Assembly (NCBI RefSeq): GCF_910592395.1
Contig: NC_088326.1
Coordinates: 4,285,001 to 4,349,000, forward strand
Direction: 5' to 3'
Source of the DNA: Lineus longissimus
Taxonomy: Eukaryota; Nemertea; Pilidiophora; Heteronemertea; Lineidae
Length of the DNA: 64,000 nt
Part shown: one piece after another, positions 10,401-25,400 of the stretch
Layout of the letters: the number at the start of each line of letters is the position of its first letter
Numbering within the stretch: position 1 is the first letter of the stretch
Program-made: the position numbers and the translations under genes
The notes under the pieces: generated by a model
Databases searched by the model: none
What the model saw: the letters and a program-made list of their open reading frames with translations, nothing else
Told to the model about the DNA's origin: nothing

Positions 10401-13400
10401 AAGGGTGTTGTGACTTATCTTTCATTTATCATTTATTATTTAGATACCACAACTGTTATCATAGTTGGCACAGAAGCAATATCCTTTGACAAATGTGTTT
10501 CTTCGTATTTCCCTTGAGCATTTCAGCATTTTTCATCCAAAAAGACCCCCAAAAGCACCCTTTTACAGGCCAGGCACTAAATGTCCATAGTATTTCAAGA
10601 GACCCCCAAAAGCACCCTTTTACAGGCCAGGCACTAAATGTCCATAGTATTTCAAGAGACCCCCAAAAGCACCCTTTTACAGGCCAGGCACTAAATGTCC
10701 ATAATACTTCATCCATATCTCCCTAACCGGCAGAGAACCGGCCTTAGTTTCATTGCTTAAGAAGAGATGGCGATAGTGTCCTCCAGAATAGGTGCGGTGC
10801 GTACCAGTGGGCAGTTAGCGGCCGGTTAGAGATACATAGACGTAAATCAGTGGTCGGATATTGGCCAGTTAGGATCTAAAGGCTTGGGAACCTCACTATC
10901 ATTGTAGCGTTTGTGTACGTACGTGTTGGTCGAGTCTCCACTCAGGCTGCCCATACTGCCATCAGTCGACTCCTTGCTCGCCTGGCGTGTCATCCGGTTC
11001 CTCATCTCAGCGGCGGCCCCAACTTCTTCACTTCTTTGGAATGACGTACGTTTATTTTTACCACCTGAAATATATTCATATGTTTATTTGTACCACCTTA
11101 AAATAAATTCATTTGTTTATTTGTACCACCTTAGAATATGTTCATTTTAACCACCTGAAAATGTGGTTATTTTACCGTCTGAAAATATATTCATAGGTTT
11201 ATTTTTACCCCCTGAAAATATATTCATAGGTTTATTTTCACCCCCTGAAAATATATTCATAGGTTTATTTTCACCACCTGAAAATATATTCATATGTTTA
11301 TTTTTACCTCTTGAAAATATATTCATATGTTTATTTTTACCCCTGAAAATTATATTCATATGTTTATTTTTACCCCCTGAAAATACATTCATTCATAACA
11401 CTACTTTATAAAGGCTTGATTGAGAGGCCTCGTCTGATCATTGTATATATCATTTCAATATTGAGTAGAATGGGAGTGCCCAGTCCTAAGATAAGACTCA
11501 AAGTTCAAATTGGCCACAATCGGCTGCCATTGGTTTAATTGCCACCACTCATCATGTTGCCATGGCTCCATTGCAGGTCGCAGCAACTAAAATTGCCTGT
11601 TTACACCATGCTAAACCCTTACCCGTTTGTCCCAACTGCGACGTACTACTGGATCTCCGCGACAGTCCCACGAGCGCTGCCACTTTGTATCCTATACTTG
11701 GACGTCGTTTGCGGCCCTCGGTAACATTACTTGTGACGGCGGAGTCTGACACGCTCCCGTCGTTCTTGTCATACTGGCCGACATCCGTGTTGCTGAGGCT
11801 GCGATTGAAAGGCCGTGGGTTTGGTGTGTTGGTTGGAGCGGCAGGACCCGCGCCTCCACCACGCATTTCCATTTTAGAGGTGAATTCACTGGAAAAATAG
11901 AACTGAATGTGAGTTCACGTGTTTTATTGATTACGACCCTCAGATATAATCAGAGAGCAGTCTTTTACATCCTGAGGCAATCAGGGGTTAATGTTCGCTT
12001 CTTTGGCCCTGCACACAAATCCCCAAGACATTTTCCCTATCAGCTGAATGACAGACATACATCACCTTTAAGTCATTTATAATATCTGTGGACGACCCAG
12101 TATTTGAAGAGCTAGCCAGAAAAAGTACTTTTCAGATGCTGAGGACACACCATTTCTTTAGTGTCGCAACAGCTCAGCATGTGTCGAAAAATAGGTAAAA
12201 ACTCAAAATTCGCCCAAATAAACTTAAACAGCCTTTACAAGCTCTCCCAGTATGATTCTAAACAGAATTCTCAGCACACAACGAAAAAGAATGCAGTTAA
12301 ACTAGGCGCACACAGCAGCAAAAATGTCTATCAGATTGATCAGGCCGCAGAGGTTTTTTGAATAATTTACACTTATTATTGAAAAGTATTTATTGGTTTT
12401 GTTTTATAGCACTGTGTTATCTGAGACTCAGATGACATTGTGCCACTGACGCCACCAAAACAAACAGTCGTGTTATTTTAACCCCTTAGCATTCCAGCAT
12501 TATATAAATTTTTCCATCTGTTCCTTCAGAGTATTGGTAAAAATTTGCAACTTCAACAATGAAATTTGTAGGTATCATCGTCAGTAAACAGAGAACTCAA
12601 TGACTGAGCTGAATTTCAGCTCCAAAATAGACTCCAGTAAAACGATGTTTCGATTCAGCACTTCCACGTCATATGTCACCTAAATCGTGCGGGTGTCCAC
12701 GGGCATTTGATGAAAAAAGCTGCCGGGCGTCCACGGGCGTTTGGAGGGCTAAAGGGTAAATGATATTAGTACTTCCAAAATGTCTGCAACATGATCCGAC
12801 AGATATTTCCCGCTGTGTGCTTCAAGATTTAGACAGATGTTAGTTCGACAAGATTATTTCCCACTGTGTGCTTCAAGCGTTAGACAGATGTTAGTTCGAC
12901 AAGTTGAAACAACACGAGACCTGGATCATGTTCAAATTGGATGAGGCAAATGGAGAGCCAAACCATCACTTCTTTCTTAGGAAACAATACAGCACAATTT
13001 GGGGAGGGGGGTCAGAAACCATGAAACACACTGCTCATCAGAGACCACGCCTTTGCTTTAGTTTTGGAATGCACGCACAGGACAGACAAACGATCAGAAA
13101 TGTGGTTTCGCGTCCATTTGTCTGTCGTGTGCCGGAGTGTAATACTTTTTTTGGGGATTTAAAACATGCAATGATATATATTTGTTGGGAACAATATGCG
13201 TGTATGCGTGTGTATGCTTGCTTACTTTTAGTTTGTTTTTGAAAATTCTAACTTCCACAGAGAGATGGGACATAACTTTTTTCAGAAGGACAAAAAATTG
13301 AAATCCTCCAAAAATCAGAAATGTCACAACCAGGAATGAGTGAGTGTACAGACAGACAGAGAGACAGACAGACAGACTCTCAGATGTACAGATATCCAAA

Positions 13401-16400
13401 TGTTGGTTAGTATCATCAACGTATCAAGACTACATGAAATAAAGTAAAGAAAGTCATAGGCCGTGGGCCAAATCCTAACTAAGCTTTGAATTTGTGACAA
13501 CATTTCGGGGCAGAGTAAAAATGCTGTAATCGTAAGTAAGGTGATCACTTCACATGAAATAAGCGTTCCTGCAAAAAGAGTAGCTCCTAAACCAAATACA
13601 TTAACGTCAGTAACCAGAAAATTATGTAAACTGAGCATAACTGAAACAAAGTTTTGCGCAATTTGTATCCTAGGTGGCAGCACTGAATAGAGCAAATTCT
13701 AGCCACCTGTGAGCCAGTCAGTGAACCAAAATAACTGGTGCCTATATTGGATATTCACCTGATTGTAGTCAGTATAGCCGCTAAACATGCAACTATTGTG
13801 GGAACTTTATAATTTGACTTTATTATGTGATGTGATCACGTGACTCATCATTATAAAACGTTTTTACTCAGCCCAAGAGATGATGTCGTGACAGACAGCT
13901 TGTTGGATTCGGCGCATGGCCTATCATTGGTGGCTTGTACCTGAAACGTAGGTCGGTCAAAGAGGACCTGCGGTGAGGGAAGAAAACAGGAAGAAATGAG
14001 GAGGAAATGAGAAAGTGAGACATTGTGAGAAATTAGACTTTGAAAACAGATGACAGGGATACCAACGAGCTGAGCAAAAAGTCTGAAAAATGCTGTAAAA
14101 ATGTTGTCCTTTGATCGGCTCTCCCTTGTACAAAAATGCCTCTAAAATGCATATTTTTGGTTTAATTTTGAGATTTCATAGGAAATTCATAGAGAAAGAA
14201 GTCTGAAATCTGCCTGAAATTAGAAATTTTGACATCCCTGGGATGAGATCTATCTGTTGAAGTAAAAGCATAGGCATTGACAGACCATGCCGTAGCCTGA
14301 CAAGAAGTAAGCTTTTGAAAAAGGCTGGCTGACCCATTTTACCCTATGATTTCTTTTGGGAAATCGGGAAATACCCAGAGAAGGAGAAGTTACCTAGGCC
14401 GGATTTACTATGTCACAATTCGAGGTTCATGTGCGGATTTACATAGGATTTGCTATGGCACATGTCGATGTTCATGTGAGGATTTACATAGGATCCACTA
14501 TGTCACATGTCGAGGTTCATGTGAGGATTTACATATGATCCACTATGTCACATGTCGAGGTTCATGTGCAGATTTACATATGATCCACTATGTCACATGT
14601 CGAGGTTCATGTGCAGATTTACATAGGATCCACTATGTCACATGTCGAGGTTCATGTGCAGATTTACATAGGATCCACTATGTCACATTTCGAGGTTCAG
14701 GTGCAGATTTACATATGATCCACTATGTCACATTTCGAGGTTCAGGTGCAGATTTACATACGATTCACTATGTCACATGGCAAGATTCATGTGTGGATTT
14801 ACATATGATTCACTATGTCGCATGTCGAGGTTCATGTGCAGATCAACGTAGGATTCACTATGTTGCATGTTCATGTTTGGATTTACATATGTTTCACTAT
14901 GTCACATGTTGAGATTCATGTGCAGATTTACATAAGATTCACTATGTCACATGTCCAGTATATAGTGACAGGATGCAAACAGTCATAAGGATGCTTAGGA
15001 AAGACACATAAAAACAATCGCCTAGTTATGACTGTTAAAAAAGTGATAAAAATGTGAAAATGCTTGGAGAAAATAAATGCGATGAATTTCAAGTGAAGCA
15101 CGGAGGCATTTGAAATTGAGTTACTTAGAAATTGAGTGAAGTGAGTGATTACTCAATTACTCATTTTTCATATGCTGGGTAGGTAAGACGAGTTGTTCTT
15201 TTAGAGAAATGAAATTGTATTGTTTGTTTGTAATCAGGCATTTATGATAATCTTACAGGCAGTTCTTACTTACATTAACCCTTTTGCTGCAGGTGATGTA
15301 CATGGTCCCATGTCATGCGGGTGACGTGCATAGTATGTCATGTCCTTCTAAAATATTTGTTCACCAGCACTTGGCCTCAACCTCGTAGATACACCAAACG
15401 CACTCGGGAATAATTAGTTTCATCTTTAAAGTATAGATGGCGACACTTTCGAATAGTTTCGACTGTTCAGTTAAAAATTTGCTCCACTGTTTATTGGTGT
15501 CGAATGTCATTACATGGCGGCGCTGGCTGAAAAATGGCTGCCGCAGCAAAAGGGTTAATCCCAAAATCATGCACTTACTCTGTTTTAGTGACAACGCATT
15601 CCCCGTCGTCATAACATCAAACACCAAATTGCAAACATCGAAAACTCATCACAAAAATTCTAAAGTGAAATCAAATATCATTTGGAAGAATGAGAAAAAA
15701 TCGGTACTCCGCTGACCATCAATTAAAAGGTTTGTCGACAAATGCACATATGTGGTGTTTACATGGTGGCTTTTATGAGCCAAAGGCTGGGTTTACATAG
15801 ACGGGTTACATAGAGTTTACGTTGTCACTTGTAATATGTCACTTTAAAAACGGAAGTCACATCTAAAAAGTAAGCAGCATAAGATTCAAGATGTCACTTG
15901 TCACACTCTTGTCATCAGTGTTGCCAGTCTGGTAGAATAAAGGTAGAAGGCAAAAGAAACAACATCGAGAGGTTAATGAACATTTCACTTTCTTTCCTAT
16001 CAAACACCTGGGCAGCACTTTAATCCTTTGAAGCCTGATCTGGACTTAAGTCGCCAAAGAAAAACATCTCCGTTTGCCCGATCTTGTCTAAAGTCGCCAA
16101 AATTAACATGGCACCCCTTCACTTAAAGGGGAACTACAGGCAGGAGCAAAGGGGCTAATTTGGCCATCTTCAGGTGACTGATATACACAGTAAGGGCCCT
16201 GGGTCATGTCAGATTCAGCACTAAATATATCCCTCGTACAATCGTGAATCATTTTGACTTACTGTGAGATGTGAGAGACCCCTATTGTTGATTTTGTGTA
16301 ACTTTATCTTGCCTGCCTAGCTGCTGCCTATATTGTCCCTTTAAAACACTAATGACAGCTTTGTGAGACTGAGATACTATTGGTTATGTAGTGCGGTAGC

Positions 16401-19400
16401 TGAGTATGATTTTGATGTAAGGTTTTATGGTTGTATTTCTGCGGAAACTTGGGCTCCAAAGGGTTAAACAATCAAAGAAGACAAAGGAAAATGCATAAAA
16501 CGAATTGCGAAAAAAATCTGGAGATCAGCAGCCAAAAAAGGAAGGTTCCCAGTTTTCAAGGGATGGTTGGCATCTCCTTCTCATTTTCAAACCTAGATAA
16601 TAAACGAAAATGCCCATGACAAATAGTGACAGCTGACAAGTGAAAACATGAATCCTATGTAAATCCATCCTTGAAGGTCTATTGTACAGATCATGCAAAA
16701 GGGCGTAAGAACACATGTAGATTATCGTAAGATGCCTCAATCAAAACAGCGGCTTTGATATAAAATTGATAAGACTATACAGACCAAACCACAATTGTCA
16801 TCCCGTAAATCGCGTCACTGGCCGCGCGTCAGTGGTGCATCATTGAAGACGCCAGCGTGGCACTGGTACATCATTGGCACGCAACTCGCGTGTATGTTGC
16901 CTGTCACTGACGCGAAGCAGGACGGATGCCAATTGTGACTTAGACTGTAAAAGCGTAAAAATTGCCTACCTATGATAATTAGGACGCCTACTGTCATGGT
17001 TCATATAGTCTGACGAGAATCTAAAAATTAATTTTAATGGCCTGATGTAGTTGGTGCGTTTCGTAGCAAACGAAATGAAAAATTGAAAAATTTGCAAGAA
17101 AGTTTTGGATATTGACATGGTTTGACATAAATAGATGGGTTCAAATTGGGATGAAAGCTATCAACTGCATAACAAGCAAATATAAGTGTGGGTAATTGTT
17201 ACTTGGCGTTTGTTGGGAAACATTTGAAGAGTTAGGTTCATGACAAAACGAAGTTGGGCTATTTTTAGTCAATAAAACTGACAGGTGTGTGATTTCCAAT
17301 GAAAATCCCCGAGAAATGTTTCGGCTCCCATTCATCCGATGATTTTTTTTCTCAGAAATACATCACCAATAATTGTCTTGCCCAATGGTAGAAATTTCAG
17401 CGAAATCCGCAGACCCCCCAACTTATCAGTTTTTTCCGGATCCTCTCATGGATTGACCCCTAATTCGCGTCTTTTTCGATAATCATACTGTGCAGTGCTC
17501 TTTTACAGCAAAACCTGTTCGTCATGTCTGTGCAAAATACCTGTAACTCGCACCGCAAACGACCAGCTAAGACATGCTGTGCCAATGTGACACTTCCTGT
17601 CTTCCAAAACTTGTAACCTCAACAGGCTGAGAGCTACAACTGGTGTGTTGGGGAGAGAATAAACCATTTTCAATCGGAAGTAAGTGTCTGCAAACACGTG
17701 ATTTTTGTTGCTGCAATCAGCGATCATGATCACACACCACAAAAATCTCTCTTCTGCTGTGGTCATCGCATCTGTGCTTGCAACAAGACTCAGTGATTGC
17801 TGCAATTAACACCAAACGTACAACCAATATCAAGCAGCGATAATCACTTTTACCTGCAGATGAGCGATATTTTTGTCACAGGCTATGAGAAAAATCGCTT
17901 GTTTCCGGTTGCTTTTGGTCCCCCACCACCAACATGCTATAGCCCACAAGGCAAGCCATGGTCCAAGAAACGAATCAACAGGACCAGGGATCCTTACCTT
18001 AGTTTTCTTCGAGGCTTCTCTGACTGAGTCGACCGGACGCTGATTGTACTTATTTTGGAGACCTCGGACATGTCACTGGTTTCAGATGCGTCACTCTGCA
18101 GGGCGTCATCAGATGCATCAGGGCTAAACTCTGTCGAAAATAACAACATATGCGTTTAAGATAAACACAGATTCCTTATCAACATGCAGAAATATATTTT
18201 AATGATATACTTTATGATAATATTGCCTCCTAAAAGGATAGTTTAAATAGAAAATGCAATACTGCAATGGATAAGTAACAAGGTATTATTATAAGAACTC
18301 AATATATTAAAAAGCCCAAACCTAGAGCTTAATCAACTGCCACGCACGAGAATCCGCAGTGTTTTACCTGTCGCTGAAAATGAGGGAGTTCAGTGAGTCA
18401 ATGACCCCAACCTCAGCAACAACAGACACACCACCAACGCGAAACAATGGACACAATGATAATCTCCAGTTGCCTGTGAAAAGGACATTTTCAAAATGAC
18501 CGATATACATTAGTCGCAAACCGTCTATTATCCCCTTACCTTTTGCTCGCCGGCGATGTCTGCCATCGTAATCACGGATGCGTTCACGTCCTCGATCCAT
18601 CCCCATGTGACGATCACGTCGAAACTCCCGCTCGAACCCACGGTCAAAGCCGCGGTCCACACGATCCTGGCTATGGTAGCGGAGATCACCCTCTCGATCG
18701 AGGCTATGATGATTCCGTCTCTTGCCATCGCCGTAGCGGTCAAACCGGTCGTTCGGACCGGAGCCACTGTGATCGCTCAATCGATCGCGTTCGTCGTTCC
18801 TGTCCCAGGATCGCGCGCGGGGATACATCGCCTCGCTATCGCTAGAGGGCGTACCGACTTGTTTATATGCATTCATCTTCATTTTAAGCTTCATCTGTCT
18901 AGCTCTCTCCTCTAGATCTTGCGTAACTGAAATCGACACTCGAAACATCAGCCTCACATTGTTCAAACAGTGCTTGAACCCTTGAGGAAGTTTGTGCATG
19001 AATTTCGTTTGACACAACTGGAAAAAATGCGACTGCATTCCACTCTCTGCGTGCAGGCAAACGAGAGTGGCTACGTACCGATTAAATGTGGGAGAATGGG
19101 TTAATTCCTTTCAGAATTATAGTTGTGCTGCCCGGATACAGATGGCAGCACAAACTGGTCCCCCTTTTTCCTCTAATTCCTTTACTATTATATAATCCTA
19201 TATATGACTATTTAAGTAAATGTTTGCTGTAGCCCAGCGCCATTCCATTATGATTCTTGTTGTAAATACACATAGAGGAAGGACACCCTCAGGACTGACA
19301 AGTGCTGTCCTTAATAGAGAGGTGTCCTGATTAGAGAGGTCAAATTGAGTGGAAACAACAAATTTGGGTCCTTAATAGAGGGGTGTCCGCTAAGGAAGGG

Positions 19401-22400
19401 TTCTACTGTATTATACCAACTTATATATTCTTTCAGATTCTTGCAGTTATTCACATTGATCAGTGAGGCCATGGGCCGAAGGCATTGGCCACATGAAGGC
19501 AAACGCTGTTCTTTAAATATTTGAATAAAACATATCAACGAAACTATAAGTACCAAGTTTCAGCAAATTTGTTTGCATAACTGTACTATATGGCATTGTG
19601 TATAACTGCATTTCTATTTTACTGGACCACCAGTACTAATGAATGGCGTACCCCTTTAAGGTATCCAATGGCTGTGTGTTTAAAATTATTTATTGTTTGT
19701 AGTAACAACAAATAATCAAGCTGTGGTAATTTATTCAGTTCCAGTCAAGGGTAGAGAGCAAAACACCTTAGCATTTTCGAGTTGTGTTAAAATGAAATTT
19801 ATGCAACAAATCAGTTTTATAAAGCTTTCTCACTGGCATTACAAATAAAACCTGTGAAAAAAGTTTTATAAAACGGAACAGGTCAAAATAATGCAATGAC
19901 CTGCAAGACTTTTATCTGATTGGCACGTCTTCTTGACAATTAAATCAGGTCATTTCATTTTTTTGCCTGTATCCAAGTTCAGGTTTACATAGAATTTACA
20001 TATGTTTACATAGAGTCACATGTCATGGGTCACGCTTCACGAGACACGGTTTAACCAGGGATTTTTCAGGGTGACATATGGATGATTCTTCAGCCTGAAC
20101 CCTTGAAATAACTTGTTCATTCTTCATTCCATGCATGTCCGTATTCCGTAAACCGTAAAATATGAAAGTGCACCCTCTATGTAAACCCGACCTTAGCTAT
20201 TGTACCAGGTTGCACTGTTTGAACAATCGCAGACAGCGATATGTGTTTCATAAAATATTTGATGCTTTTGATTTCAAATATTGTGTGCACAAAACATTAT
20301 ACGGTTCATTTTAAATCTGAACTAATTGTTATATTATTCGAAATCAAAAGTGTCACATATATCATGAAACACCTAGTATAATACGTCCGCCTGAAAAGGA
20401 AAGGGGTTAACAGTTTATGTCTAAAGCAGCGCACAAACTAGCGATTTTAGTTGCTGGGACATATGAAAGAGCCATGAAGACGTGATGCGGTGGTTAAAAT
20501 GCAGCCACCGATTGGTTATATTGTTATCATTTGTCATTGGTCACGGCTTTGTCACTGGTCGCAGCAATTAAAAATCCTAGGTCGCGTAAAGATGTATAAA
20601 TGCATGTCATGAGTGGATATTCGTGTGTAACCTTTGTGTATTCTAATCAGCATAAAAGATACATATAAGTATCCAATTTCAGTTTATATATATATATTAA
20701 TATGTTCATCCTCATCAACCCCAACCCAACCCAAACCGACCCTTGACCTTTGATCTTAATATTTATGTTGATTACTTGGCTCACATAGTGGTTATTCTAA
20801 TCAGCATAAAATGATACATGTAAGTATCCAAATTTAGTTCACATATATATTAATATGTTCATCCCCCATTACCCCCAACCCACCCCAAACCGACCCCCAA
20901 CCAGTGATCTTAATATTTATATTGATAACTTGGTTAACATAGTTGTTGTCTGATGATAGTGTACATATGTTGTTGTTTACTGTTGTATAAATGCTTTGTA
21001 CATGACACACTCCCGTGCCTCATGAACCCTCCCATTCCAAATTTCTCCAAGGATAATTTTCTCCCGAGATATTTTCGTGAATCCCAAAAATCAGGAGGTG
21101 ACAAGGTGACTACATGTTTACAGTATTAAGAACTCAAAACCTAAAAGCACTCATGAACATATCAACAATGCACAAATGAATTCTTTCTAAGCAAGATACG
21201 ACGTCATTTGTATTATCAACGCTCTGACTGAATCATATGGATTCAACTTTGAAAAAATATAGGGAACCACTGGCCTGCAAACACTCTATAGACTGGAGGC
21301 AATAGAAAAAGGATACAGGGTGTGACCTAATCAAGGAAACCCTTATACGACTAACATCTTTTCATTCAAGTCCAGGGATGCAAAATATTGCAAAAAATTA
21401 GAAACGTTTTATTTTCGTGAAAATCAGATCACTTCTCTTTCTCTGTCATTCCACATTGAGTTAGTCTCCATCTACCAATTAACATTTTCTGTTAATTAAC
21501 ACTTAATTACCAATTAACATTTTTTGTTAATTAACACTTAATTACCAATTAACATTTTCTCTTTCATAACACCTAATCACCAATTAACACTGCCTGTTAA
21601 TTCACACCTAATTGCCAAGCAACATTTATGTTAATAAACAATTAACAAAATCCGTTAATTACACATTTCTGTTAATTTATGCCTAATTACCGAGTAACAT
21701 TTATGTTAATTACCAATTAACACATTCCATTGATTACCTTTAATTACCAAATCAACATTTTCTAATTCGATTTTAACTGAGAGACATTGCCTAACACAAT
21801 TAAAACCACCAGAGAATTAGAATTACAAATTAATTAGCACAAATTAACTGATTATAATTTAATATGCTCTTTGACATGTCATCATTACTGAAAAAAACTG
21901 CTAATTAAAGCGTTTTACAACATATCTATGTTTTTTTTGAAATTGATAAACTTTAATCAATTGTTTGTTTTAAAAGTTTTAATTCCATAGAAAAGCTGCA
22001 TTTCAAAGGAAAGCTTTGAAAGCTGGAACGCGTGCCTGATTCTCGACAAGTTGGGAAACTGATTCACCAGGGTGCGATTAGACAGTTGTGGTGTATGTTA
22101 AGGCAAAAGCAGGCCATTGCTGGTTGTGCAAAATTCACTATAAGCACGGTGCACACAATTTAGTATGTATTTGAAAAAATTTTATCAAACCGATATTTCC
22201 CAGTATTTTCGAAATTCTTCCAGCATTCATAAATTCATGAATTGGATCCAACTTGTTACTCTCGACCAACTAAAGAGACTTCGGGAAAATGTTTATGTTA
22301 AAACGTTATTTTGTAACATTCCTGCCTGAAAGGCAAACAATGTACAAATAACCTCTATCATATTAGGAGCCCCTCCCCACCAGTGATCAATTCATGTATC

Positions 22401-25400
22401 GCTGTATCTTGTTCAGGAATTAATCACTAAAGAGCAACTTCCATAACAACAGTGACAACTGATGAAATTTACCAACAATACACACCACATACCACAAGCT
22501 TCCTATGTGACGATAACGACGACATTTCAAATTCAAATACAAATTCAAATAAACTTGTATGACTACTGACGCATGAGCTTTTAAAAGCAAGTTAGTTGAC
22601 AATGAAAATATAGATGGTGCTGGTCGCGAAGAAAATTCAAGAAAGAGATATGAGAAATCACTGTGCGGACAATGTACATGACGCATTTAGTGCTCTGTTA
22701 TTAACCCTCTAACAACTTCTTGGAATATATACTTTTTAAAATCTGTTTAAATCACACCAAGAATCAATAAAGACTGGTCTTTATCAGTTCTTGATTAGAT
22801 TGATATGTTGCTTAATTTCTTCCAAGAAAAAACTTCCATGAATCCAAAAAAAATTGTGAATAATTTTTTCTATTCGAAAAACGGGAACAAATCAGTATGT
22901 AGAAAAATTGTGAAAAATATCCTTTTTTTCAGAATTTCTTGTGAATCCTCAAACTAAAACAGAAAATCTTGTACAAAACTTGGAAATATTTTGTAAATGA
23001 CTATAAAAATGTAGGTTTGGGTAATCTCCCTCCCCAATTTTTTTCGCAAAAGAAAACCACCCAAATCATATTCACCATATATATACCGAAGCATTTTCAA
23101 ATAAAAAGTTGTTAAAGGGTAGATTGCATAAAGTTGTGTTGAATGAAAATGATTAGCAGAAAATTGACAATAAGCCTGCACAGGTTTACCAGACAGACAC
23201 AGCACTTCGACAAAATAAAACGTTAGTTAGATTTGATTATAAAATGAGTAGACAAAACAGTTTAGTTAATGAGCTGACAGGGGCCAGAATATCATAATGG
23301 TTAATGTATGTAGCCAAATTATTACATGGGTTCATTGCTGGGTAAATCGGCCAATATAAACTAACTTCAGTTGATAAATTCACTGAACCCCACTGGTTGG
23401 ACCAATATAGGTCAACTTAATCAGTTCTAGGTGAAAACATGATATGTCAACTTCAGTTCTAAGTGGAACAATGCAGGTCAACTTCAGTTCTAAGTGGAAC
23501 AATGCAGGTCAACTTCAGTTCTAAGTGGAACAATGTAGGTCAACTTCAGTTCTAAGTGGAACAATGTAGGTCAACTTCAGTTCTAAGTGGAACAATGCAG
23601 GTCAACTTCAGTTCTAAGTGGAACAATGTAGGTCAACTTCAGTTCTAAGTGGAACAATGCAGGTCAACTTCAGTTCTAAGTGGAACAATGTAGGTCAACT
23701 TCAGTTCTAAGTGGAACAATGTAGGTCAACTTCAGTTCTAAGTGGAACAATGTAGGTCAACTTCAGTTCTAAGTGGAACAATGTAGGTCAACCTCTGTTC
23801 TTAGTGGAACAGTGTAGGTCAACTTCAGTTCTTACTGGAACAATGAAGGTCAACTTCAGTTCTGAGTGGAACAATGTATGTCAACTTCAGTTCTAAGTGG
23901 AACAATGTAGGTCAACTTTAGTTCTTAGTGGAACAATATAGGTCAACTTCAGTTTTTATTGGAACAATGAAGGTCAACTTCAGTTCTTAGTGGACCAATG
24001 TAGGTCAACTTCAGTTCTAACATATCTAACTGATTGGTCAAAATAAAGGTCAAATAAATTTTAATTGGACTATAATGTAGGTTAATGTCACTTCTAATTG
24101 GATCAATACATGTCTATCTGATTGGAACAATACAGGTCAATTTAAGTTTTTACTGAGTGATCTAATCAACAAAAGTTTTAGATTTTATCCAGTTAAATGA
24201 ATTTAAGTGGTTTGAAAGTTGGCCAATCATAAGTAAGCCTTTTAATTTGAATTCTGATACTGGAGCTAACAATGTACTGATGGCTTATAATAGAGCAAAG
24301 TAAGAAAGGTTGGGTCAACCTGCCCATCACCTTGGCAGGTTTAGTACACCTTTAATGTAGGAATATGACGTGACACTGCATCGTGTCTGAGAAAGACATA
24401 TGGTTTGAACTTGAGTACTAGTTTCTTCTTTAGACTTTGTTCATGAAAAGATGTTGTCATATGAGAGTCGTGCATGGAAGATTCAGATATTAAAGGTCCA
24501 GTTGCTGTGTTAGTGTGACTCAATAAGCTGGCCATACAGTAAAACCTCTCTTTTAAGGACAATGCAGGACTGACAATTGCTGTCCTTGATAGAGAGGTGT
24601 CCTGATTAGAGAGGTCAAATTGATTAGAAACAACCAATTTGGGACCAAAACTAGTCTCCTTATTAGAGAGGGTGTCCATAATAGAGAGGGTGTCCTTATT
24701 AGACATGATAGAGAGGTGTTCACTAAGGGAGGTTCCAGTGTAGTATAGCTACAAGGTCAGTATTGAGCGAATAAGGACAGGTTAGAAATGGTCGCACAGC
24801 ATCCTTGGCCAGTTTTTCGGGTCACATAACACAGGGACAGTTGACCTTTAAGAGCCACTGCTCACACCTCAGATATGTCCAAGCTTAAAGGGAGACCACA
24901 GGCACAGGTAGGTCAGATTACACACAGTTTCAGATAGGTGTCTCATCTATCTCACAATACATTGGCACTGTGCATGATTGCATAAAAAATAGTTTTATCA
25001 CTTAGTTCAACAAAACCAAGTTCCCTACCAGTGCATTATTGGTCACCAGTTTGACTCCCTAGCTTTTGCCTATAGTCCCCCTTTAAAATCATTGGCAGCC
25101 ATTTTTACATGGCACAAAAGGGTAATCAGTGATGGAAATCACTCACCAGAACAACTACTGACCAGTACTGTATAGTGCCATTTTGCGAGAGTTATATTTT
25201 TTTGCAGTTGTCGAAATCAATCTCAATTTGCCAAAAATGTTGCAAAAAAAACTGGTCAAAAAAATTTTGTTGGAAAAACCAAAAGAGATCTAGCAATATG
25301 CACCAAAAAAATCATGAAAATTTCAAATTTTTTCAAAGTTTTCACGAATTGCAAAGTTAAAGATGAGCTAAAACTCGGCAGTTGACGGCACCCAGTGATA

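Noticed and set aside
12904-13242. 112-codon plus-strand frame
   Set aside because: No recognisable motif, low protein-like bias and no splice partners.
14346-14912. 188-codon Cys/His-rich repetitive frame resembling a repeat protein
   Set aside because: Follows the 45-bp minisatellite exactly; no signal peptide, no flanking coding sequence.
18543-18915. Two plus-strand frames of 100 and 119 codons
   Set aside because: Antisense shadows of the Arg/Asp-rich RIM exon at 18540-18926.
23395-24030. CRISPR-like regular repeats (also the arrays at 25974 and 28058)
   Set aside because: Units are directly adjacent with no unique spacers, and the window is clearly animal DNA.
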